A DNA stretch of 56,400 nt from Bacilli bacterium. GTDB lineage: Bacteria > Bacillota_I > Bacilli_A > RF39 > UBA660. The number at the start of each line of letters is the position of its first letter. Position 1 is the stretch's first letter. Of the stretch, positions 23,553-31,263 are shown piece after piece. Made by a program: the position numbers and the translations under genes. A model generated the notes under the pieces. The model saw only the letters and a program-made list of their open reading frames with translations. It was not told the origin of the DNA and did not search any database. The stretch spans positions 1 through 56,400 of the forward strand of contig JAGARQ010000043.1 of NCBI GenBank assembly GCA_017622175.1, in the 5' to 3' direction.

Positions 23553-24624
23553 TCTGCTCTTGTTTTTTATATATAGTTTGATTATTTAAAAGACGAGTAG
23601 ATGTAGGATTCATCTCTAGGGCTAAATCATTAAATAAAACTGCATAATTTGGTTTATTTAAATAATAGCAAGAGATTGCTAGTAAATCATAAAGTGTACT
23701 ATCCCAACTAAATGGTTCATTAATATATGTTTTTTGATGTGTTCTTATTTGAAGAGCTTTAAGACAATATTTTTCTGTTTCATTATAGTTTTTTAATTCA
23801 TATTCAAGAATTGCTCTTTCGACATAGGCATCTCTTAAATAAGGTGCTTCTTTAATGGCTTTATCAAGATAATGTCTTGCTTCAGAATAGTTATCTAAAT
23901 TTTTATAGCAACGACTTATGAAGCGCATTGATGCAGCACGTTCATCTTTCCAAGTAGCATTTTTTAAATCTAAATGACGTTTTAAGGTATTAATTGCTTC
24001 TTGGTATTTGCCATAGTACATATATTCTCGACCAAGATAATGCATATTACGATCATCTTCTGGATCTTCTTTAACAGAAAGTTCAAGTAGGGGTAAGTAA
24101 GAACTGCGAGATTTTGTTTTATCTGGATAATGATTTAGAGTTATATCATTTATTGTAATAGTATGTTCAAGTTCGCCAGTAAACTTTAATACTTCATGGA
24201 CAGGATGTGTCCATGTGTAGTTGTTTCTTGTATGTATTTTTTCAATATTAAAGTTTACTATTGGTTTATTATTTTCATCTAATGACCAGTTATAGTTATA
24301 TCTAGCTTTTGTTGCTGTATTAGTCCAGTTTTTTTCTAGTATATTTCTCCATCCTGGAAGGAATACTTCATCTAAATCTGTACAGACACAAATATCTGTA
24401 TTCATTGGAACTAGTTTTAATGATTCATTTCTGGCAACATCAAAACGCCATGGATTAATTATTTTTCTTGTGACATGAACACCTAATTTTTCTAATTCTT
24501 CTTTAGTATTATCGGTTGAACCAGTATCAAGTACATATATTTCATCTGCTTCGTTCATTGATTCAACCCATCTTTTAACATATTTTTCTTCGTTTTTACA
24601 AATTGCATAGACACATATTTTCAT
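23533..24624 (-). CDS. Family 2 glycosyltransferase with TPR repeats
   Basis: A 363-residue protein. The GT2 domain (1-190) begins ICVYAICKNEEKYVKRWVES and contains VLDTGSTDNTKEEL and the acidic DLDEVF. A TPR-like helical part follows (about 190-350), with repeats around YLGREYMYYGKYQEAINTL and YSEARHYLDKAIKEAP. This GT2-TPR layout is common in Firmicutes glycan modification and in protein O-glycosylation. Acceptor unknown. It is convergent with the mscS gene. Confidence 0.85.
   Translation of the reverse strand: MKICVYAICKNEEKYVKRWVESMNEADEIYVLDTGSTDNTKEELEKLGVHVTRKIINPWRFDVARNESLKLVPMNTDICVCTDLDEVFLPGWRNILEKNWTNTATKARYNYNWSLDENNKPIVNFNIEKIHTRNNYTWTHPVHEVLKFTGELEHTITINDITLNHYPDKTKSRSSYLPLLELSVKEDPEDDRNMHYLGREYMYYGKYQEAINTLKRHLDLKNATWKDERAASMRFISRCYKNLDNYSEARHYLDKAIKEAPYLRDAYVERAILEYELKNYNETEKYCLKALQIRTHQKTYINEPFSWDSTLYDLLAISCYYLNKPNYAVLFNDLALEMNPTSTRLLNNQTIYKKQEQINSLLQ
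23539..23568. terminator. Shared terminator of convergent genes
   Basis: GAGCAGA and TCTGCTC pair around GAGTTAA, followed by T-rich DNA. It lies inside the 20-base overlap of the two convergent genes and may serve the plus-strand unit. Confidence 0.6.
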
Positions 24625-24707
24625 ATTTACACTTCCTTTTTAATTAAATATATGTACTTGATATATAAATATGTTAAAATGTCAGTATAAGAGTAAGAGG
24701 TGTTTGT

Positions 24708-25016
24708 ATGAAAAAAGAAACAATTAAGAAAGTAAAAAAATCAATTTGGTTAAGCCATGGATTTATACTTTTAGTAAATGCGATCATTATATGGACAGTT
24801 TTATATATGTTGTTTTCAAATACATCAATACTTAAAGATTTAGCAAGAGTTATTAATGATGGAGTAGCAAGTCCAGTAAAAATTACTTGGGGAATATTTT
24901 GGATTATTATGCCAATAATTATGATTGTTCAATTTATTGGTTCATTAATATCATTTGCGAGTGTTGAAGACAAGAAAAAAGAGAAAGAAGTTAAAAGTAA
25001 AAGAAAAAAGAAGTAG
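24708..25016 (+). CDS. Small two-helix membrane protein with basic tail
   Basis: A 102-residue protein with two transmembrane helices (about 15-36 and 62-84) and a C-terminal lysine-rich tail (KEVKSKRKKK). AGAGGTG precedes the ATG. It is monocistronic with a bidirectional terminator. Function unknown. Confidence 0.6.
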   Translation: MKKETIKKVKKSIWLSHGFILLVNAIIIWTVLYMLFSNTSILKDLARVINDGVASPVKITWGIFWIIMPIIMIVQFIGSLISFASVEDKKKEKEVKSKRKKK

Positions 25017-25030
25017 ATACTTCTTTTTTT
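25004..25030. terminator. Bidirectional terminator
   Basis: AAGAAGTA and TACTTCTT pair with A- and T-runs on both sides, between convergent genes at 24708 and 25029. Confidence 0.8.
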
Positions 25031-25424
25031 ATGCAGTTGGCCCGGTTGGACCTTGAGGTATTGTTAGGTTTAGGACAAAGTTTGGTGATGTTCCTGTAAT
25101 TGAAGCTGATGCTTCTGTTCCAGGATCACCTGTTGTAACTGTTCCAATTGTTAGAGTTGGTGTATCACCAGCAGGTCCAGTAGGACCAGTTACACCTTGA
25201 ATTCCTTCAGGACCTGTTGCACCTGTTGGACCAGTGGGACCAGTTATACCTTGAATTCCTTCAGGACCTGTTGCACCTGTTGGCCCAGTAGGACCAGTAG
25301 GTCCAGTTACACCTGTTGCTCCACCACTTGGTCCAGTAGGTCCAGTTGGTCCTGTTGGACCATAGAAGAATAGCGGTCTAATTGGCTGCCATTCTCTATC
25401 ATGTTCATTACAATTATGATTCAT
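25029..25424 (-). CDS. Collagen-like GXT-repeat protein, possible exosporium filament
   Basis: A 131-residue protein with a 24-residue N-terminal segment ending in [13 protein letters not shown], then GPT/GAT/GPE collagen triplets broken by GIQGITGP and GIQGVTGP units. It ends in a beta-rich domain ([16 protein letters not shown]) and a final GPTGPTA. BclA-like exosporium proteins have the same plan: short leader, GPT repeats, compact C-terminus. Here the array is very short. The DNA contains a near-identical 54-base direct repeat coding part of the array. GGAGTAAA precedes the ATG. Localisation on spores is inference. Confidence 0.75.
   Translation of the reverse strand: MNHNCNEHDREWQPIRPLFFYGPTGPTGPTGPSGGATGVTGPTGPTGPTGATGPEGIQGITGPTGPTGATGPEGIQGVTGPTGPAGDTPTLTIGTVTTGDPGTEASASITGTSPNFVLNLTIPQGPTGPTA
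25169..25360 (-). repeat. Collagen-triplet coding repeats
   Basis: Near-identical units of about 54 bases coding [16 protein letters not shown]-type steps occur side by side (around 25185-25240 and 25240-25295), with extra 9-base GPT units after them. Expansion or contraction would change filament length. Confidence 0.7.
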
Positions 25425-25488
25425 TTTTTACTCCTTTCATTTATATAATATGAATTTAGTGTATAAAGTGGCATTACATTTTAAATTA

Positions 25489-25516
25489 TTGACTTTTCTT
25501 TTTTAGGTTGTATAAT
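25489..25516 (+). promoter_or_regulatory. Promoter of the PH-like membrane protein gene
   Basis: TTGACT (25489-25494) and TATAAT (25511-25516) are spaced 16 bases apart. This places the transcript start near 25522, immediately before AAGGAGG. Confidence 0.65.
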
Positions 25517-25555
25517 GAGGTTAAGGAGGATGTGCTTTTAGAAGCAGTTTTGTTT

Positions 25556-26563
25556 ATGGAAAAAGAAGTGAAAAAAGAAGATTTAAAAGACAAGGTTAGT
25601 GATGTTATTGAAAACATTGTCGAAAAAGTGGGAGAGGAAAAAGAAAGCAAAAAGAAAGTAAAACCGTTAGTTTCAAGTCGTGTATTATTTGTATCTATTT
25701 TAGATAAACTATATTTTATTTGTTTTGTTTTCAGCTATATTATTGCTGTATGGGGCTATGTAGCTGGTAATTTATCATTCTTTGAGTATGGAAGTGATTT
25801 CTTCCCAACACTATGGTCATTAATAGGAGGATTCATTGGAATTACCGTTGGCTTTGCCATTTTATATTTTATTCTTAATTGGTTATATAAATGTATTGCT
25901 AAAACAATGTTATGTATAACTAAAAATGAAATTTATGGAGAGTTTTATGCACCTTTTTATAGAGGTGAATTAAGTATTCCTATTGAAAAAATTACAAAGA
26001 TTGATACAGTTAAAGTATTTTGGATATTTAGAACATTAATTATTCATAGATATCATCAAATTCCAATTGTATTCCCAACATGGAATGCACAAGAATTTAA
26101 AGATGCTTGGACTAATTTAGTAATGAATCGTAATGAAAAAATAGAAAATGAATTTGAAAGTAAGAATATTTTCCCTGAATGGTTAAAGAAAAGACTTATT
26201 GTTGTTGTTATTTTCTTAGGTATTGTTTTAGGGTTAATTATTATTGCATATGTTGCTACTTATTTAGATGATCCATTTAAGAAAATTCCTGGTACTTATG
26301 TTTATGAAAATCAAAAGATAACTTTAAATAAAGATAATACTTGTAAATTAGAAAATGTTATCGATTATGATGTTGTTAAATGTACTTGGAAGAGTGAAGA
26401 TACTAGTTATGGTTCTGTTGATATTGATGTTGATTATACTTATAAATATAAGTCTAGTTGGTCTAGTAAATATTATGAATATGATAGATCAATGTCACTT
26501 AACTTTAATGGTGATGATGAAACTATTGAACATAACTGGGATACTTATAGAAAAGAAAAATAA
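25556..26563 (+). CDS. Membrane protein with PH-like domain and extracellular C-terminal domain
   Basis: About 335 residues. An acidic-lysine N-terminus leads to two helices (LYFICFVFSYIIAVWGYV and LIGGFIGITVGFAILYFI). A bacterial PH-like domain follows (ITKNEIYGEFYAPFYRGE to FPTWNAQEFKDAW). A third helix (IVVVIFLGIVLGLIIIAY) precedes an extracellular beta domain of about 95 residues with PGTYVYENQKITLNKD, as in lipocalin-like exported domains. An earlier GTG at 25532 is possible but its spacing to AAGGAGG is too tight; the true start is uncertain. Function unknown. Confidence 0.6.
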   Translation: MEKEVKKEDLKDKVSDVIENIVEKVGEEKESKKKVKPLVSSRVLFVSILDKLYFICFVFSYIIAVWGYVAGNLSFFEYGSDFFPTLWSLIGGFIGITVGFAILYFILNWLYKCIAKTMLCITKNEIYGEFYAPFYRGELSIPIEKITKIDTVKVFWIFRTLIIHRYHQIPIVFPTWNAQEFKDAWTNLVMNRNEKIENEFESKNIFPEWLKKRLIVVVIFLGIVLGLIIIAYVATYLDDPFKKIPGTYVYENQKITLNKDNTCKLENVIDYDVVKCTWKSEDTSYGSVDIDVDYTYKYKSSWSSKYYEYDRSMSLNFNGDDETIEHNWDTYRKEK

Positions 26564-26572
26564 TATTTTAAG

Positions 26573-26599
26573 AGTTACTCAAATGAGTAACTTTTTTTT
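26573..26599 (+). terminator. Intrinsic terminator
   Basis: AGTTACTC and GAGTAACT pair around AAAT, followed by T's. Confidence 0.85.
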
Positions 26600-26630
26600 T
26601 ATTTATTCATATACTTTTATGAGGTGAAAT

Positions 26631-27473
26631 ATGCAGAGTTATATTGTTCAGATGGGAGATACTTTGTATGGTATTGGTAAGCAGTTTGGTGTAACTGTTG
26701 AAGAGATTAAACTAACTAATGATTTAAGTAATAATACTTTAATTATTGGACAAGTATTAAGAATTCCAACTTTGGAAACAACTTCGTTATATGTAGTTAA
26801 GAAAGGGGATACATTATATAGTATTGCTTCTAGATATGGAGTTAGTGTTTCTTCTTTAGTTGAACTTAATAATTTGAAAAATACTAATTTGTCTATTGGA
26901 CAACAACTTAGAATTCCAATTAATGGAGATAATTCTAATAATAGTTTTGTTATTTATACAGTAAAAGTTGGGGATAATTTATATAATATTGCTAAAAAAT
27001 ATAATATTACTGTTGATGAAATAATTAATTTTAATAATTTATCTAGTAATTTATTATCTATTGGAATGCAGTTGAAAATACCAATTAGAAGTAATATTGA
27101 TGTTGATAATCAGTATGGAACTTATATAGTTCAAAGTGGAGATACTTTATATAGTGTTGCGAAGAAATATGGAATGACTGTTAGTCAATTAATGGCCATT
27201 AATAAGTTAGAGGGGACATCACTAAAGATTGGCCAAGTATTAAAAGTTACTAGTGGTGGTGGAAATAGTTCTGGAATTGGTTTAGGAGCAAGTTGTTATG
27301 GCGAAGGATATAAGGAACCAACTTATATTACATATGTGGTAAAAAGAGGAGATAATTTATATAGTATTGCGAAGAGTTTTGGTACTAGTGTTGATGAATT
27401 AGTTAAATTGAATAGTCTTTCTAATAGTAATTTGTCTATTGGACAAGTTTTAAAAATTAGGGAGGTGAGATAA
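26631..27473 (+). CDS. Five-LysM-domain protein, likely spore-coat or cortex associated
   Basis: A 280-residue protein made of five LysM peptidoglycan-binding repeats of about 45 residues. Each has a Y..(V/I)..GD(T/N)LY.I...(F/Y)G segment and ends in IGQ.L.IP (for example IGQVLRIP, IGQQLRIP, IGMQLKIP). A Gly/Ser-rich linker (SGGGNSSGIGLGASC) precedes the last repeat. There is no signal peptide. That, with the adjacent SleC-like gene, suggests assembly from the mother-cell side of a spore. Its stop is immediately followed by the next gene's TTG start. Confidence 0.8.
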   Translation: MQSYIVQMGDTLYGIGKQFGVTVEEIKLTNDLSNNTLIIGQVLRIPTLETTSLYVVKKGDTLYSIASRYGVSVSSLVELNNLKNTNLSIGQQLRIPINGDNSNNSFVIYTVKVGDNLYNIAKKYNITVDEIINFNNLSSNLLSIGMQLKIPIRSNIDVDNQYGTYIVQSGDTLYSVAKKYGMTVSQLMAINKLEGTSLKIGQVLKVTSGGGNSSGIGLGASCYGEGYKEPTYITYVVKRGDNLYSIAKSFGTSVDELVKLNSLSNSNLSIGQVLKIREVR

Positions 27474-27890
27474 TTGAATATTATTAGTTATGAAGAATTT
27501 AAAAATACTGATTTATATGAGGATTTTATAAGAGAAAATGATGATGTTGGTAATTTGAAAGTTCAAGTTTTTACTGCTTATGGAGCTATTCCAATTGAAA
27601 ATACAAATATTGTTGTTTATAAAGATATTGAAGAGTATAGAGTTATATTTTTTCAAGGGATTACTGATTCTAGTGGAATAATATCTGATATTAGTTTACC
27701 AGCTCCTAAGATGGTTACTTCTAATGAAGAAACACCAGTATATACAATTTATAATATGACGGCATTTAATACTGGATATGAGAGTTTAAAATCATTTGCA
27801 ATTGGAATGCTTGGGGGAGTTAATGTTATTCAGTATGTTAAGATGATGCCAAATATTACATTAGAGGGAGTTGATAATAATGAATATTAG
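27474..27890 (+). CDS. Small partner protein of the SleC-like cluster
   Basis: A 138-residue protein starting at TTG directly after the LysM gene. It contains LKVQVFTAYGAIPIENTNIVVYKD, a beta-sandwich-like segment resembling the N-terminal 'regulatory' part of SleC-type proteins (carboxypeptidase-regulatory fold). The sequence after this has VIFFQGITDSSGIISDISLPAPK. No enzyme motif. It overlaps the next gene by 11 bases. It looks like the N-terminal domain of a normally longer SleC precursor encoded here as a separate gene. Confidence 0.5.
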   Translation: MNIISYEEFKNTDLYEDFIRENDDVGNLKVQVFTAYGAIPIENTNIVVYKDIEEYRVIFFQGITDSSGIISDISLPAPKMVTSNEETPVYTIYNMTAFNTGYESLKSFAIGMLGGVNVIQYVKMMPNITLEGVDNNEY

Positions 27891-29226
27891 AATTCCAATC
27901 ATCCCTGGAGAAATAATTGTACATTTAGGGGAGCCTGATGAGAAAGCAAGAAATATTACGGTGCCATTTCCAGAATATATAAAGAATGTTGCATCTGGGG
28001 AGATTTATCCTAATTGGCCAATTGATGCAATAAAGGCAAATGTTTTAGCGCAAATTTCTTTTGCATTAAATAGAGTTTACAATGAGTGGTATCCTTCAAA
28101 AGGATATGATTTTGATATTACTAGTAGCCCTTTGTATGATCAAAGTTTTGTTGAAAATAGACAATTTTTTGAAGTTATATCTCAAGTTGTAGATGAGTAT
28201 TTTAATGATTATTTAGTTAAAGATGAGCAAGTACAACCTTTTTTTGCAATGTACTGTGATGGGAGAAATACAAAATGTGATGGTTTATCACAATGGGGAA
28301 GTGTTAGTTTAGCTAATCAAGGAAAGAGTCCTTTAGAAATATTAAGAAATTATTATGGTAATGTTAATGTCATTTTTAATGCGCCTACAGAGGAAAATAT
28401 TAGAAGTTATCCTGGATTTTTAGTTGAATTGGGTACTGCAGGAGATTTTGTAAGAACATTAAAGGTTCAACTTAATAGAATTGGACAAAATTATCCAGCA
28501 ATTCCTGTTATTTTAAATGATGATCAATATTTTACAGTAGAAACTGAAAGAGCAGTAAGAAAGTTTCAAGAGATATTTGATTTACCGATAACTGGTTCTG
28601 TTGATAAAAGTACGTGGTATAAAATTAAATATATTTATAATGCGGTTAAAAAGATAAGCGATTTATATTCAGAAGGTATTTCTATTGATGAAGCAACACT
28701 TTTGTTTAATAGAAAATTAGAACTGGGAGATAGTGGTCAGTATATATATACATTACATTATTTAATTAATGTTATTTCTTATTTTGATTCATCAATTCCT
28801 TTTTTAGATTTAAAGGGAAATGTATTTGATGAAAATACTAAACAGGTTGTTATGGCTATACAAAAGAAATATGGACTTACTGATAATGGGGTAGTTGATG
28901 CAAGAACTTGGAAAGTTATTAGAGATATTTATAGACAGACTGTTAGAAATGTTCCAAGTGAATATTTTACTGTGCTTAATGAATTTTATCCTGGAAGATT
29001 TTTATCTAAAGGTATGACTGGTGATGATATTGTTAATTTACAAAGATTTTTATATATTATTTGTAAGAATACTGGAAGTATTCCAGGGATTGTTGTAAAT
29101 GGAGTTTTTGATACTTTAACAGAACAATCTGTTAAGGCGATTCAAAGAAAATATAATTTAGAAGAATCGGGTATTGTTAGTCCTATTGTATGGTATAGAA
29201 TAGTTGAGTTAAGTAAAGAAAAGTGA
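27880..29226 (+). CDS. SleC-like spore-cortex-lytic/peptidoglycan-binding protein
   Basis: About 449 residues. The N-terminal half matches the SleC/SpoIID-like region: IVHLGEPDEKARNITVPF, YIKNVASGEIYPNWP, AQISFALNRVYNEWY and a Cys pair in YCDGRNTKCDGLSQWG. The rest has three peptidoglycan-binding_1 repeats (FVRTLKVQLNRIG..; YTLHYLINVISYF..; IVNLQRFLYI..), each ending near 'W..I...Y'. SleC precursors are cortex-lytic enzymes of clostridial spores. The ATG at 27880 follows AGAGGGAG. The stop is UGA, followed by TAT TAT TAA; if UGA is sense the protein ends at 29235 with three extra residues. Confidence 0.75.
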   Translation: MNIRIPIIPGEIIVHLGEPDEKARNITVPFPEYIKNVASGEIYPNWPIDAIKANVLAQISFALNRVYNEWYPSKGYDFDITSSPLYDQSFVENRQFFEVISQVVDEYFNDYLVKDEQVQPFFAMYCDGRNTKCDGLSQWGSVSLANQGKSPLEILRNYYGNVNVIFNAPTEENIRSYPGFLVELGTAGDFVRTLKVQLNRIGQNYPAIPVILNDDQYFTVETERAVRKFQEIFDLPITGSVDKSTWYKIKYIYNAVKKISDLYSEGISIDEATLLFNRKLELGDSGQYIYTLHYLINVISYFDSSIPFLDLKGNVFDENTKQVVMAIQKKYGLTDNGVVDARTWKVIRDIYRQTVRNVPSEYFTVLNEFYPGRFLSKGMTGDDIVNLQRFLYIICKNTGSIPGIVVNGVFDTLTEQSVKAIQRKYNLEESGIVSPIVWYRIVELSKEK

Positions 29227-29254
29227 TATTATTAAAATGATAGGAGGAATATAT

Positions 29255-29746
29255 ATGGAAGAAATTTATGTAAGACGTAGCATTAGAAAATATCTTGATA
29301 AAGAAATAAGTGATGAAGATGTTAAGAAAATATTAAAAGCTGGTATGAATGCTCCTACAGCGAGAAATTTAAAACCATTTGAGTTTGTTGTTGTAAGAAA
29401 TAAAAACACTTTATTAAAATTATCTGAAATGAAGAAAAATTCTTATTTTGCCAAAGATAGTAATGTTACTATTGTGTTACTTGCTAGAGAATTAAGTGAT
29501 TATTGGCAACAAGATTTAGGGGCAGTTTCTGAGAATATGTTACTTGAAGCTACTCGTTTAGGAATTGGTAGTTGTTGGGTTGGAATTACTCCAAATGAAA
29601 ATTATGAAAATTATGTTAGAGATGTACTTTGTATACCAAAAGATATTAGAGTGTTTTCTTTTATGACACTTGGTTATCCTGGAGAGGAAAAACAACCTAA
29701 TGATAATTATTATGAAGAAAAAGTACATTACGAAATGTTTTTATAG
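29255..29746 (+). CDS. Nitroreductase family protein
   Basis: A 163-residue FMN-binding nitroreductase-fold enzyme. RRSIRKYLDKEI is the N-terminal 'RRS.R.' FMN-phosphate site, NAPTARNLKPFEFVVV the second, and LGIGSCWVGI the conserved GIgs.wig segment. It would reduce nitro or quinone compounds with NAD(P)H. The ATG at 29255 follows AGGAGG. A terminator ends the unit just after its stop. Confidence 0.85.
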   Translation: MEEIYVRRSIRKYLDKEISDEDVKKILKAGMNAPTARNLKPFEFVVVRNKNTLLKLSEMKKNSYFAKDSNVTIVLLARELSDYWQQDLGAVSENMLLEATRLGIGSCWVGITPNENYENYVRDVLCIPKDIRVFSFMTLGYPGEEKQPNDNYYEEKVHYEMFL

Positions 29747-29770
29747 GACTAGAAATAGTCCTTTTATTTT
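29745..29770 (+). terminator. Intrinsic terminator
   Basis: AGGACTA and TAGTCCT pair around GAAA, followed by T's. Confidence 0.75.
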
Positions 29771-29793
29771 GGTAAAATTAAGTTGGTGATAAT

Positions 29794-30174
29794 ATGAAAA
29801 AGATGGTTATTTTATTAGTAATGATTTTATTTTTAATTACGGGATGTGGTACAATGAAAGAAGAAAGAAAAATGATTAGTTATGAAGAGGTTAATGGGAT
29901 AATTGAAAATTACGAAAATTTAGAACATGTTTATATAATTGATGTACGTGAAGAAGATGAATATGAAGAAGGACATTTAATTAATTCTTATAATATTCCT
30001 CTTAGTAGACTTGAAGATATTAATAATGAAAATATTAGTAAGGATGCTAAAATAATTATTTATTGTAGAAGTGGTAATAGAAGTAAAACTGCTCAAGATA
30101 GATTAAATAATATGGGATATACTAATGTATATGATATGGGTGGTATTACTAATTGGCCATATGACATTGTTTAA
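29794..30174 (+). CDS. Rhodanese-domain lipoprotein
   Basis: A 126-residue exported rhodanese. The signal peptide MKKMVILLVMILFLITGCG carries a lipobox (ITGC), so Cys would be lipidated and the protein held on the outer face of the membrane. The rhodanese active-site loop is YCRSGNRSKT with the catalytic Cys, and IIDVREEDEYEEGHL is the family's N-terminal DvRe motif. A sulfurtransferase role outside the membrane is inference. The next gene starts 11 bases on. Confidence 0.85.
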   Translation: MKKMVILLVMILFLITGCGTMKEERKMISYEEVNGIIENYENLEHVYIIDVREEDEYEEGHLINSYNIPLSRLEDINNENISKDAKIIIYCRSGNRSKTAQDRLNNMGYTNVYDMGGITNWPYDIV

Positions 30175-30185
30175 GGAGAATTAGT

Positions 30186-31157
30186 ATGGATTTAGGAGAA
30201 AGACTAATTTGTGATTGTGAAGATTTAATTAATAGTGGAGCTAGTGTTGAAGATATTAGAGAAGTGATGAATTCTGTTTATAGGTTTTATAAGAAGGAGT
30301 TAAAAGAAGAAGTTAGATTATCAGATCCTAGATTACTTAAACTTTTTAAATTAGAAAGATTAATGAAAAATATGTATTTACCTATTGATAGTGAACCGGT
30401 ATTTGATCCTACTATGGAAGTTAAATTTCCTGATGTTGTTGATAGTGAAGAGAAGTGTCATGAGGCTTTAAGAACAATAGTTCACGAAGCAAGAATGGAA
30501 TTGAGTAAGAAATCAGATTTAAAAGTTGATACTTTAGAAGCTAGATGTCCTAGTGGTAGTATTGCTGTATCAAAGGCTTGTAAGAGATATGGTGTTAAAG
30601 ATAAAGACTATGGTTTAGATATGAATCTTGGTCCAGGACTATTTCATTGTTTTGATATTGTGACTTTTGATGTAGATGGTGTTGAAAAGAAATATTTAGT
30701 TGATTGTACGTATAGACAATTTTTTACTTATCAACATTCATTTGTGGAAAGAATTGGTCTTCCTTTTAATAGTGGTTCTTCAATTGGAACTTTTATGATG
30801 ATGGATGAAGGAAGAAAGAAGATTGCTGAAAGTATTTTACAAAATGGATATGTAGAATTTACTGATGAAGTTTGTGAAGCGTATTTTGGTGGTTTTATTT
30901 TTTCGGGAAGAAATGGAAATTATTATTCTTCTCTTGGAAAAGAAAATCTTGAAAGAAAGGATTTTGAACCAGGGTATACCGCTAAAGAATATATGATGGC
31001 TATAGCTGATGGTGGATTTCATGATGATAGAATAGGTAGACAAATAGGAACAGGTGGAAATCCAAATATATTATATGATTCAAGTGAAGTTATGCCATAC
31101 TTGCAAAGTAAAGTAAATGTTAGTGATAATGCTGATACAAAAAAACAAACTGTTTGA
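30186..31157 (+). CDS. Unknown protein with possible Cys-His-Asp catalytic arrangement
   Basis: A 323-residue protein. CPSGSIAVSKACK (Cys121), LFHCFDIVTF (His154) and YLVDCTYRQFF (Asp173) lie in the order of a papain/transglutaminase-fold triad, with 'y.vD.Ty.qF' being typical of such folds. No peptidase family is recognised. The stop is UGA directly followed by UAA; if UGA is sense one Trp is added and the protein ends at 31160. A terminator stem begins before the stop. It is 11 bases after the rhodanese lipoprotein. Confidence 0.55.
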   Translation: MDLGERLICDCEDLINSGASVEDIREVMNSVYRFYKKELKEEVRLSDPRLLKLFKLERLMKNMYLPIDSEPVFDPTMEVKFPDVVDSEEKCHEALRTIVHEARMELSKKSDLKVDTLEARCPSGSIAVSKACKRYGVKDKDYGLDMNLGPGLFHCFDIVTFDVDGVEKKYLVDCTYRQFFTYQHSFVERIGLPFNSGSSIGTFMMMDEGRKKIAESILQNGYVEFTDEVCEAYFGGFIFSGRNGNYYSSLGKENLERKDFEPGYTAKEYMMAIADGGFHDDRIGRQIGTGGNPNILYDSSEVMPYLQSKVNVSDNADTKKQTV

Positions 31158-31172
31158 TAATAGTTTGTTTTA
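31143..31172 (+). terminator. Terminator enclosing a UGA-UAA tandem stop
   Basis: AAAACAAACT and AGTTTGTTTT pair around the loop that contains the tandem stop codons. Confidence 0.7.
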
Positions 31173-31192
31173 ATTATGGTAAATTATGTTTT

Positions 31193-31234
31193 TTAGCACT
31201 CGTGATTGACAACTGCTAAAAAGAGTGCTATAAA
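31193..31234 (+). promoter_or_regulatory. htpG promoter with split CIRCE-like operator
   Basis: TTAGCACTC (31193-31201) and GAGTGCTA (31223-31230) are the two HrcA-operator half-sites, but separated by 21 bases instead of the usual 9. A consensus promoter, TTGACA (31206-31211) with TATAAA (31229-31234) and a 17-base spacer, fits inside, so one half-site abuts the -35 and the other overlaps the -10. A second inverted repeat, TTTTAGCA with TGCTAAAA, shares part of the element. Heat-shock repression of htpG is inferred. Confidence 0.7.
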
Positions 31235-31263
31235 TTAATTATAGAAAATTTTAAGGAGATGAA

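Noticed and set aside
25169-25360. CRISPR-like repeat array in the collagen gene
   Set aside because: Units encode GXT triplets without unique spacers or cas genes nearby.
29224-29235. UGA at the end of the SleC-like gene as proof of reassignment
   Set aside because: Only two sense codons follow before UAA, so it is also compatible with ordinary termination.
31155-31160. Tandem UGA-UAA after the Cys-His-Asp protein as proof of reassignment
   Set aside because: Tandem stops are common; it is only consistent with the idea.
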